Shown: one piece after another, positions 1 to 5,335 of the stretch | How positions within the stretch are numbered: the first letter of the stretch is position 1 | Layout of the letters: the number at the start of each line of letters is the position of its first letter | Assembly: GCA_030040725.1 (NCBI GenBank) | Contig: JASHTD010000222.1 | Location: 1-5,402 of the forward strand | Length of the DNA stretch: 5,402 nucleotides | From: Candidatus Sulfotelmatobacter sp. | GTDB lineage: Bacteria; Acidobacteriota; Terriglobia; Terriglobales; Acidobacteriaceae | Reading direction: 5' to 3' | Program-made: the position numbers and the translations under genes | The notes under the pieces: model-generated | Seen by the model: the letters and a program-made list of their open reading frames with translations, nothing else | Database searches by the model: none | Told to the model about the DNA's origin: nothing

Positions 1-272
1 AGGCTCTTCGAATCTTCGTAAACCGCGAACTGGACGATCTGAAGGCGCTGCTGGAAGCAGCGCCGCGGATCCTGAAGCCGGGCGGACGGGTGGTGATCAT
101 CAGTTTTCATTCGCTGGAAGATCGCATCGTAAAGGATGCCTTCCGAGATGGTGAAAAAAGGTACAAGTACTTCCGGGTGCTGACCAAAAAACCGGTCGTG
201 GCATCCGAAGAAGAACAAGATCGCAATCCGCGGGCACGCAGCGCGAAGCTGCGAGCAGCGGAAAGAGTTTGA
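1..272 (+). CDS. rsmH: RsmH (MraW), 16S rRNA (cytosine1402-N4)-methyltransferase, 3' end only
   Basis: This is the C-terminal 89 residues of RsmH, read in the frame beginning at base 3; the gene enters from beyond the left edge. RsmH uses S-adenosylmethionine to methylate N4 of C1402 in the 16S rRNA decoding centre, and its gene commonly stands near the head of dcw clusters. Two family signatures are visible. One is the strand-and-loop GGRVVIISFHSLEDRIVK at about bases 81-134. The other is the basic C-terminal tail NPRARSAKLRAAER, followed by Val and a TGA stop at 270-272. Family members are about 300-315 residues, so roughly 215-225 residues, including most of the SAM-binding domain, lie outside the window. 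The C-terminus ends where RsmH proteins normally end, so the stop looks authentic. Identification is very secure; the 5' truncation is only an edge effect. Confidence 0.96.
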   Translation, partial: ALRIFVNRELDDLKALLEAAPRILKPGGRVVIISFHSLEDRIVKDAFRDGEKRYKYFRVLTKKPVVASEEEQDRNPRARSAKLRAAERV

Positions 273-461
273 TTCCGGAAAACCTGCCGGAGTCCCCGGC
301 ATAGCTGTAGTGGCCGTGCCGGGCATACAGGTTCTAGTGGCAAACGATAAAGCGGACGGGTTGGCCGGATTAAACAAATCCGGTTTAAGCGAGTAAAGAT
401 CCGCAGGTTCAGTGAGTATTTGTCGGGTTCCGTGGTAGGAATCCAAGTCTGAGGTTAGGAC
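273..461 (+). other. Spacer between rsmH and the small ORF, with inverted repeats
   Basis: This 189-nt stretch has no convincing gene. It contains a 7-bp inverted repeat (CCCGGCA 295-301, TGCCGGG 317-323) and a second pair of repeats near 365-388. Neither is followed by a T-run, so no intrinsic terminator is supported. One reading frame stays open from 184 through rsmH's end to a TAA at 394-396, but it has only GTG candidates (310, 316, 337) without ribosome binding sites. I saw no clear sigma70-type promoter. Confidence 0.5.
365..388 (+). repeat. Two overlapping, mutually exclusive small inverted repeats
   Basis: CCGGATT (365-371) is complementary to AATCCGG (377-383), with a 5-nt loop. TTAAAC (370-375) is complementary to GTTTAA (383-388), with a 7-nt loop. 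The two stems share bases, so only one can form at a time in RNA. As DNA they could also be a dyad-symmetric protein site. There is no downstream U-tract, so terminator function is not supported. The function is unknown and the match could be chance. Confidence 0.35.
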
Positions 462-623
462 ATGTATACAGGCACGTTGATCCGGGATTTGATGGCGACG
501 GTGGAGCGAACAGAGCGGAACGTACAGCGTAAGGCATCCGCCGAAGAAATGGAACTTGAGCAGCTTTATGATCTGCCGGTTGCGGCCTTAGACCGGGAAC
601 CGGTTTTCGCGGGAGCGGCGTAA
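462..623 (+). CDS. Small uncharacterised protein (53 aa) between rsmH and ftsL
   Basis: The ATG at 462 opens a 53-residue frame ending at TAA 621-623. GAGG (451-454) lies 7 nt upstream as a good ribosome binding site. The product begins MYTGTLIRDLMATVERTE and is charged and mostly helical-looking (ERTERNVQRK, AEEMELEQLYDL). It has no signal peptide, membrane segment, Cys/His metal motif or recognisable domain, so a small cytosolic protein is expected. The stop codon is 2 nt before the ATG of the FtsL-like gene, which suggests translational coupling and shared expression with division genes. I do not recognise a named family. The position suggests a lineage-specific dcw passenger or a partner of the division proteins, but that is inference. 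The start, the binding site and the tight packing with ftsL make it likely a real gene. Confidence 0.68.
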   Translation: MYTGTLIRDLMATVERTERNVQRKASAEEMELEQLYDLPVAALDREPVFAGAA

Positions 624-625
624 AC

Positions 626-1090
626 ATGGCAGCAGCAGCGGCAATTGGCAGCATAAATCGAGTGGCACGGCGCAACCCATTCTTCACCGGCACACCCGAG
701 ATCTACTTCGCCAAGGCGATCGATAATTCGCGGCTGGTCAAGCTGGAAGACCCGGTGCGCAGCCGCGAGATGAAGCAGTTCTGCACGGCGCTCGCGTGCC
801 TGTTCCTGCTGGTGTTTACTTATGCCTGGCAGCACTTCCGCGCCATCGAGTACGGATACCAGATCGAATCAGCGAAGCGGCAACTGAGCAATTTGAGCGA
901 GATGAATCGAGCCCTGCATCTGGAGGACGCATCGCTGCGCGATCCGGAACGAATCGATGTGATCGCTCGGCGCATGGGCCTCGAGCCGCCCGAGCCGGGG
1001 CAAGTGATCCGCATGGACAGCGGGACGACAGATGCTGAAGGCCCTGTGATGGCCAGCGCCTCACCCGGGATGGTGGTCCAGGGACAATAG
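626..1090 (+). CDS. ftsL: FtsL-like septal division protein (bitopic, coiled coil)
   Basis: This 154-residue protein has the layout of FtsL/DivIC. Residues 1-50 form a cytoplasmic N-terminus rich in Arg/Lys (NRVARRNPFF, DPVRSREMK). Residues 52-68 are one membrane segment (FCTALACLFLLVFTYAW). Residues 72-105 are a charged, heptad-like coiled coil. The motif DPERIDVIARRMGLEPPEPG (107-126) is the conserved distal part of FtsL/DivIC periplasmic domains, and residues 127-154 are a Gly/Ser/Ala-rich tail. FtsL normally forms a trimer with FtsB and FtsQ and helps activate the FtsW-FtsI septal synthase; ftsI follows here. The ATG at 626 lies 2 nt after the preceding stop, with GGGAG (611-615) 10 nt upstream. 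Primary sequence in this family is weakly conserved, so FtsL is preferred over FtsB mainly because of its place between rsmH and ftsI. The roughly 50-residue cytoplasmic part is longer than in many FtsL proteins. Confidence 0.85.
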   Translation: MAAAAAIGSINRVARRNPFFTGTPEIYFAKAIDNSRLVKLEDPVRSREMKQFCTALACLFLLVFTYAWQHFRAIEYGYQIESAKRQLSNLSEMNRALHLEDASLRDPERIDVIARRMGLEPPEPGQVIRMDSGTTDAEGPVMASASPGMVVQGQ

Positions 1091-1141
1091 AGCTCGTGCG
1101 ATGTGAGGACTTGCACGGATTGGGCGCGAATCTGTTATCTC

Positions 1142-1192
1142 GCGGCCTAACTGCGCGGGCCGCCATGCTTGTCTCGATAGATTTTTTCTTTT
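1142..1192 (+). other. Hairpin and T-rich tract in the ftsL-ftsI spacer
   Basis: The 113-nt gap between ftsL and ftsI carries GCGGCC (1142-1147) complementary to GGCCGC (1158-1163), a 6-bp GC-only stem with a 10-nt loop. T-rich DNA (T6, C, T4) follows at 1182-1192. About 18 nt separate the stem from the T-tract, too far for a classical intrinsic terminator. GATAGA occurs twice (1176-1181 and 1193-1198). The tract may instead be an A/U-rich unstructured leader that helps ribosomes load on ftsI, which lacks a strong Shine-Dalgarno. Its function is not established. Confidence 0.3.
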
Positions 1193-1203
1193 GATAGAGT
1201 TCG

Positions 1204-3399
1204 ATGGCCGGCTCCGATTCCACCCTCGTCCGCAATTCCCGCCTCTATCTGCTTGCGCTGATTCTCTTTTTCTGGTGTCTGACGATCTGCGGGCGCCTCG
1301 TGTACCTGCAGATTTTTCGCTATGGCAGCTTTGTAAAGCAGGCCGAGCACCAGCAGCAGCGGGAGATCCCTCTCTCCGCCAAACGCGGAGTCATTTATGA
1401 CCGTGCCGGGCGCGAACTGGCTATGTCAGTGTTGGTTGACTCTGCGTTCGCTGTTCCCACCGAAGTGAAAGACCTCCCTACCGCCGTTTCTTTGATCACC
1501 CGTATTACCGGCGAAGATCGCAATGTCGTTCTTGCCGATTGCCGCGCTCACAAGACTTTCTGCTGGGTCGCCCGCAAGGCCGATGACGAGACCATCGAGC
1601 GCATAAAATCGCTCAACCTGCAGGGGATTCATTTTCAAAAAGAACCCAAGCGCTTTTATCCGGCTCGCGATCTGGCGGCGCAGGCAATCGGAAGCGTGGG
1701 CATGGAGGACACCGGCCAGAGCGGAATTGAGCATGAATTTGACGACGAATTGCGCGGGCATTCCGGCCAGATGCTGATCTCGGTCGATGCCCGCAGGCAA
1801 TGGTTCTCAGACGTCGAGAAACAGCCTCAGCCGGGTGAGAACATCGTTCTCACCATCGACAAGAACATTCAATATATCGCGGAGAAAGAACTCGATCAGG
1901 CGATCCAGGATACTCACGCGATTGCCGGCACGGTGATTGTGGAGAATCCGCATACCGGAGAGATTTTGGCGCTGGCGAACCGGCCGACGTTCAATCCGAA
2001 TTTGCGCAAGCAGATCACTCCGGCCGCGCTCACAAATCGCGCTGTCAGTGACATTTATGAGCCGGGGTCGACATTCAAGCTGGTAACTATTTCGGCCGCG
2101 CTCAACGAGAACCTGACCAATCCCAATGAAATCTTCGATTGCCAGATGGGATCGATCGTTTACAACGGCATGCGCATTCGCGATTCGAGGCCACATGGTC
2201 TGTTGCCCGTGTGGGGAGTGCTGGCGGAGTCAAGCGATGTGGGCGCCATCAAGATCGCGTTGCGCCTGGGCGAGGACCGGTTTTACAAATACATTCGCGC
2301 CTATGGATTTGGCCAGCAGACCGGAATCGAACTGCCGGGAGAAACACGCGGGCTGACAAAGCCGGTCAGCCGTTGGTCGAAGGTTTCCATCGCAGCGATC
2401 TCGATGGGGCAGGAAATCGGCATTTCCCCGATTCAACTCACAGCTCTGATCTCAACCTTCGCAAACGACGGGGTGTGGGTTGCTCCGCGCATTCTGATGG
2501 GCACGGTCCAGCCGCAAGGCTCTCTGCAGACGGTTTCCTTTCATTCCGGGCCTTCGCATCGCGTAATTTCCAGTTTCACCGCCGCGGAGATGCGCGCCAT
2601 GATGCAGAGAGTCGTGCTCGAAGGCACGGGACGTAAGGCAACCCTGGAAGGCTATACCTCGGCAGGAAAAACCGGCACGGCGCAGAAAGTCGATCCTGCC
2701 ACCGGCGCGTATTCCAAGACGAAATACGTTGGATCGTTCGCCGGTTTCGCGCCGCTCAACAATCCACAAATTGTGGTCGCCGTGATTCTCGATTCTGCCG
2801 TCGGACTCCACCAGGGCGGGCAGGTATCCGCGCCCGTATTTCGCCGGGTAGCGCAGCAGGTGCTCGAATATCTTCACGTTCCGCATGATCTGCCGCTCGC
2901 GCCTCAACGTCAGCTGCTGCTGGCACAGGCGAAGATGAAAGATCACGATCTCGAAGAAGGCACACCGGATCATCCCGGAGAGCCGCTCGAGAGTGCCGAC
3001 ATCGACGCAAATTCTGAGGCCCCTCACGAGCCCGTGACCACTGATGCTGCGAAGCAGCGGATCGTAGAAGCAGCCATTCGCGAAAGAGAACCATCCCCGC
3101 CGGTTCCTCCGGAAACTCAAACGCAAATTGTGCAGGGATCTCTGCGAAGCACAAAGAATGCAGCACCGTCGCCTGAATCCAAGCCGCCGTCGGGCGGAAC
3201 CGTAGTGCTCGATATCTCGCAGGGCGGCATCGAAGTGCCGTTATTCCTTGGCAAGACGGTGCGGGGAGCCGTCGAGGCCGCCGAAGACAGCGGATTGGAA
3301 CTGCAAGCCATCGGCAGCGGCGTCGCGCGGCAGCAATCTCCGCCAGCTGGGACTCACGTGGCCGCCGGTGCGCACGTAACAGTGCAGTTTGGATGGTGA
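1204..3399 (+). CDS. ftsI: FtsI-type division transpeptidase (class B PBP) with C-terminal PASTA-like domain
   Basis: This 731-residue class B penicillin-binding protein cross-links septal peptidoglycan in the periplasm. A short cytoplasmic start is followed by one membrane anchor (about 13-36). The PBP dimerisation/pedestal region starts with RGVIYDRAGRELA (61-73). The transpeptidase domain (about 240-555) shows EPGSTFKL with catalytic Ser289 and Lys292 (SxxK), SSD at 343-345 in place of the usual SxN, KTGT at 489-492, and the family motif SMGQEIGISPIQL (400-412). Residues 575-665 form a Pro/Glu/Ala-rich linker, and about 666-731 form a single PASTA-like domain (EVPLFLGKTVRGAVEAAEDS; QQSPPAGTHV). 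PASTA is common in Gram-positive and some other division PBPs but absent from E. coli FtsI. An in-frame TAG at 1195-1197 fixes ATG 1204 as the most upstream start; only a weak AGAG (1196-1199) precedes it. It probably acts with FtsW and the upstream FtsL. The family is certain; the name ftsI rather than pbpB/spoVD is a convention. Confidence 0.95.
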   Translation: MAGSDSTLVRNSRLYLLALILFFWCLTICGRLVYLQIFRYGSFVKQAEHQQQREIPLSAKRGVIYDRAGRELAMSVLVDSAFAVPTEVKDLPTAVSLITRITGEDRNVVLADCRAHKTFCWVARKADDETIERIKSLNLQGIHFQKEPKRFYPARDLAAQAIGSVGMEDTGQSGIEHEFDDELRGHSGQMLISVDARRQWFSDVEKQPQPGENIVLTIDKNIQYIAEKELDQAIQDTHAIAGTVIVENPHTGEILALANRPTFNPNLRKQITPAALTNRAVSDIYEPGSTFKLVTISAALNENLTNPNEIFDCQMGSIVYNGMRIRDSRPHGLLPVWGVLAESSDVGAIKIALRLGEDRFYKYIRAYGFGQQTGIELPGETRGLTKPVSRWSKVSIAAISMGQEIGISPIQLTALISTFANDGVWVAPRILMGTVQPQGSLQTVSFHSGPSHRVISSFTAAEMRAMMQRVVLEGTGRKATLEGYTSAGKTGTAQKVDPATGAYSKTKYVGSFAGFAPLNNPQIVVAVILDSAVGLHQGGQVSAPVFRRVAQQVLEYLHVPHDLPLAPQRQLLLAQAKMKDHDLEEGTPDHPGEPLESADIDANSEAPHEPVTTDAAKQRIVEAAIREREPSPPVPPETQTQIVQGSLRSTKNAAPSPESKPPSGGTVVLDISQGGIEVPLFLGKTVRGAVEAAEDSGLELQAIGSGVARQQSPPAGTHVAAGAHVTVQFGW

Positions 3400-3567
3400 T
3401 AGCTCCAGCTGGACCGTAGGTGGCGTTCAGAGTTCGTAGAGTTCCGCGCTCGCCGGCCCTCCGTGGCAAATCAATCAGCATTTGTTTGACCCGCCGAAAA
3501 AGCGCGTGTTACCGTAAACAGTCAAGTACCTTGGCAGATCAGCCGTACTCGCCGCTCGAGGTCAGAT
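3400..3567 (+). other. Spacer between ftsI and gcvT (dcw/gcv junction)
   Basis: This 168-nt stretch separates the division genes from the glycine cleavage genes and holds no gene I can support. The perfect 10-bp palindrome TCCAGCTGGA (3404-3413) begins 4 nt after the ftsI stop codon but has no T-tract. AGAGTTC is repeated with a 9-nt period (3429-3435, 3438-3444). A possible promoter and the gcvT ribosome binding site are listed separately. I do not see the conserved core of a glycine riboswitch, which often precedes gcvT in other bacteria. Confidence 0.5.
3486..3515 (+). promoter_or_regulatory. Possible sigma70-type promoter for gcvT
   Basis: TTGACC (3486-3491) matches five of six bases of the -35 consensus. 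After 18 nt, TACCGT (3510-3515) keeps the key T, A and final T of a -10 box. The site lies about 50 nt before the gcvT start, which suits a separate glycine cleavage operon promoter. The -10 match is poor, so this is tentative. Confidence 0.3.
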
Positions 3568-3570
3568 TTG
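3558..3570 (+). promoter_or_regulatory. Ribosome binding site fixing a TTG start for gcvT
   Basis: GAGG (3558-3561) lies 6 nt before TTG (3568-3570). The next in-frame candidate, GTG at 3577, would have a 15-nt spacer, and no ATG occurs in frame before Met31 (base 3658), which lies inside the conserved N-terminal region. The TTG is therefore the preferred start. Confidence 0.65.
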
Positions 3571-4731
3571 TCTTCCGTGGAAACCACCCCCGCCAGTGCT
3601 GCTCCCGTTGTCCGCAAGACGACCCTCAACGCCGTCCATCGCCAGATGGGCGCGAAGATGGTCGATTTCAACGGTTGGGACATGCCTGTTGAATATCCCG
3701 GAGCGATCGGCTGCGGGATCATCAACGAGCATATGGCAGTGCGCACCGGGGTCGGGATCTTCGATGTCAGTCACATGGGCGATATTCGCTTGGCCGGCCC
3801 GCAGGCCCTCGATGCCGTACAAAACATTTCGATGAATGATGCTTCCCGGTTAGCCATCGGCCAGGCGCAGTATTCGGCGCTTCTCTATCCGCAGGGAACA
3901 TTTGTCGACGATGTGATCGTTCATCGTCTGAGCGAAGATGAATATTTTTTGGTGATTAACGCGGGAACTCGCGAAAAAGATTTCAACTGGGTGCGCGACA
4001 ATACGAGGCAGTTCAACTGCACTGTCGAGAACCTGTCCGACGACTTTACGCAAATTGCCATCCAGGGCCCCAGGGGCGTGAACACGCTGCAAAAGCTTAC
4101 CGACGCCGACCTGAGCAAAGTAAAATTTTATTGGGTCACGCGAGGAACCGTTTGCGGCCTCAAGAATATTCTGATTGCTCGCACCGGATACACGGCAGAA
4201 GACGGCTTCGAAATTTATATCCCCACGGACGAGGCGACCAGCGCGCGCGTTTGGAACGAGATTCTTGAAGCGGGCAAGGAATTTGGCGTAGTGCCTTGCG
4301 GCCTGGGGGCGCGAAATACGTTACGGCTGGAAGGAAAGCTCCCCCTTTATGGACACGAGATTTCCGATACGATCAATGTTTGGGAAGCTGGCCTGGATCG
4401 CTTCTGCAAAATGGAGAAGCCTGAGTTCATTGGACGCCCCGCGCTGGAAAAAGCAAAAGCAAACGTGAAACGAACGCTGGCGGGATTAGAGATGATCGAG
4501 CGTGGCATCGCACGCGATGGATATAAAGTGCTCGACAGTGCCGGACGCGAGATCGGCTACGTCACCAGCGGTTCGCCGGCTCCGTTCCTGAAAAAAAATA
4601 TTGCGTTGGCGTACGTTCCTCTAGAATTCGCGACGGATGGAACGGTGTTGAAAGTAGAGATTCGCGGCCAGGGCGTAGGGGCAAAAGTCGTTCCGACCCC
4701 GTTTTACAAGCGGCCAAAGAAAGCTGCCTAA
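3568..4731 (+). CDS. gcvT: GcvT, glycine cleavage system T-protein (aminomethyltransferase)
   Basis: GcvT takes the aminomethyl group from the lipoyl arm of GcvH, transfers the methylene unit to tetrahydrofolate giving 5,10-methylene-THF, and releases ammonia; it acts in the cytosol. The 387-residue product contains FNGWDMPVEYPG (34-45), VGIFDVSHMG (62-71), the Asp114-Asp115 pair in TFVDDVIV (the region of the folate-contacting catalytic Asp), RTGYTAEDGFEIY (205-217), GLGARNTLRLEG (245-256) and TSGSPAPFLKKNIALAYV (333-350). Most GcvT proteins read RTGYTGEDGFE and GARDTLRLE, so Ala210 and Asn250 differ from the consensus, but both the folate-binding N-domain and the C-terminal barrel are intact. 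The first 16 or so residues are an unconserved Ser/Thr/Ala/Pro-rich extension. The TTG start is chosen from its binding site. gcvH follows after 39 nt and gcvPA after that, which rules out the related YgfZ and dimethylglycine/sarcosine demethylase families in practice. Confidence 0.95.
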   Translation: MSSVETTPASAAPVVRKTTLNAVHRQMGAKMVDFNGWDMPVEYPGAIGCGIINEHMAVRTGVGIFDVSHMGDIRLAGPQALDAVQNISMNDASRLAIGQAQYSALLYPQGTFVDDVIVHRLSEDEYFLVINAGTREKDFNWVRDNTRQFNCTVENLSDDFTQIAIQGPRGVNTLQKLTDADLSKVKFYWVTRGTVCGLKNILIARTGYTAEDGFEIYIPTDEATSARVWNEILEAGKEFGVVPCGLGARNTLRLEGKLPLYGHEISDTINVWEAGLDRFCKMEKPEFIGRPALEKAKANVKRTLAGLEMIERGIARDGYKVLDSAGREIGYVTSGSPAPFLKKNIALAYVPLEFATDGTVLKVEIRGQGVGAKVVPTPFYKRPKKAA

Positions 4732-4753
4732 TCATAGAACTTCGGCCGAATCT

Positions 4754-4770
4754 AGGAGCTAGAAGGTTTT
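4754..4770 (+). promoter_or_regulatory. Tandem candidate ribosome binding sites for gcvH
   Basis: AGGAG (4754-4758) lies 12 nt before the gcvH ATG, and AGAAGG (4761-4766) lies 4 nt before it. Either could pair with the 16S rRNA tail; neither is at the ideal distance. Both fall in the 39-nt gcvT-gcvH gap, consistent with one transcript. Confidence 0.55.
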
Positions 4771-5160
4771 ATGGCCTATCCAACAGACCGGAAGTATACG
4801 AAAGAACATGAGTGGATTCAGCCGAACGGAAACACCGCGGCCATCGGCATTACTGACCATGCCCAGGAGTCGCTTGGCGACATCGTTTTCGTTGAGTTAC
4901 CTAAAGTTGGAGCAGAACTCACGTCGGGCAAAACGTTCGGGACAGTCGAATCGGTGAAAGCAGTGTCTGATCTGTTCGCACCTGCATCCGGAACGGTCAC
5001 TGAGATCAACGGCGACCTAGCCACTTCACCGGAAAAGGTCAACAAAGACGCCCACGGCTCGTGGATGATCAAGATCAGTTTAAAAAATCCAAAAGAGCTC
5101 GACTCCCTGCTATCCTCCTCCGATTACGATAAGTTTGTGGCAGAAGAAGGAGGCCACTGA
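4771..5160 (+). CDS. gcvH: GcvH, glycine cleavage system H-protein (lipoyl carrier)
   Basis: GcvH is the mobile lipoyl-bearing carrier of the glycine cleavage complex. It accepts the aminomethyl group from the P-protein, presents it to GcvT, and is reoxidised by lipoamide dehydrogenase. The 129-residue product has the family's normal length and fold markers: KYTKEHEWI near the start (8-16), ITDHAQESLGDIVFVELP (27-44), and the lipoylation hairpin FGTVESVKAVSDLFAPASG (56-74) with Lys63 as the lipoylated residue. INGDL (79-83) and NKDAHGSWMIKI (91-102) follow. It depends on a lipoate attachment pathway not seen here. It sits 39 nt after gcvT and before gcvPA, as in many split-P-protein operons. 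AGGAGG (5148-5153) inside its last codons may serve a downstream start rather than gcvH itself. Nothing is missing or broken. Confidence 0.97.
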   Translation: MAYPTDRKYTKEHEWIQPNGNTAAIGITDHAQESLGDIVFVELPKVGAELTSGKTFGTVESVKAVSDLFAPASGTVTEINGDLATSPEKVNKDAHGSWMIKISLKNPKELDSLLSSSDYDKFVAEEGGH

Positions 5161-5335
5161 AGAATTGTCTAAATGCCAACTCTCAGTTGTCGAATTTCTG
5201 CAGTCACGAGAATCTCTGATCCGTTATTTGGCAATTGAAATTCGAAAATCGGCGATCTTCCGGAACAGAAGTAGCGAAGCCGATCCGGTTCTGTCACAAT
5301 CAAACTGACCCCGAGTTACATCTAATCATTTCCCT
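5161..5335 (+). other. Long gcvH-gcvPA spacer with interlocking hairpins and a possible short ORF
   Basis: This 175-nt spacer is unusually long inside a gcv operon. ATCGGC (5248-5253) is complementary to GCCGAT (5279-5284), with CTTC/GAAG (5257-5260, 5268-5271) nested inside. ACAGAA (5265-5270) is complementary to TTCTGT (5289-5294), so its 5' arm lies in the first hairpin's loop, either a pseudoknot-like or an alternative structure. A frame from TTG 5165 to TGA 5308 (47 aa) starts 11 nt after AGGAGG. No clear terminator or strong promoter is seen; TCTAAT (5321-5326) is an isolated -10-like hexamer. No glycine riboswitch core is recognisable. Confidence 0.4.

Noticed and set aside
409..835. 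Minus-strand frames opposite the small ORF and ftsL
   Set aside because: The translations are compositionally biased (Pro/Arg-rich or Ala/Arg-rich), and both overlap plus-strand genes with good start sites.
3404..3413. Intrinsic terminator after ftsI at palindrome TCCAGCTGGA
   Set aside because: The palindrome leaves no room for a loop if fully paired and is not followed by a T-run.
3429..3444. AGAGTTC tandem repeat with a 9-nt period
   Set aside because: Two 7-nt copies are too few and too short to support an operator or repeat element without further evidence.
2452..3481. Long minus-strand frames (224 and 241 codons) opposite ftsI
   Set aside because: They lie antisense to a clearly conserved PBP, give Arg/Cys-rich low-plausibility proteins, and have no family resemblance; they are shadow frames.
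3400..3567. Glycine riboswitch before gcvT
   Set aside because: The conserved purine-rich core and paired aptamer arrangement expected of gcvT riboswitches are not recognisable by eye. A covariance-model search (Rfam RF00504) would be decisive.
3420..3692. Plus-strand 90-codon frame across the ftsI-gcvT spacer
   Set aside because: It overlaps the secure gcvT N-terminus in another frame, lacks a binding site, and its translation is Arg/Ser/Pro-rich without a recognisable domain.
5173..5238. 21-aa ORF starting at ATG 5173
   Set aside because: No binding site lies at a suitable distance and the peptide has no recognisable features.
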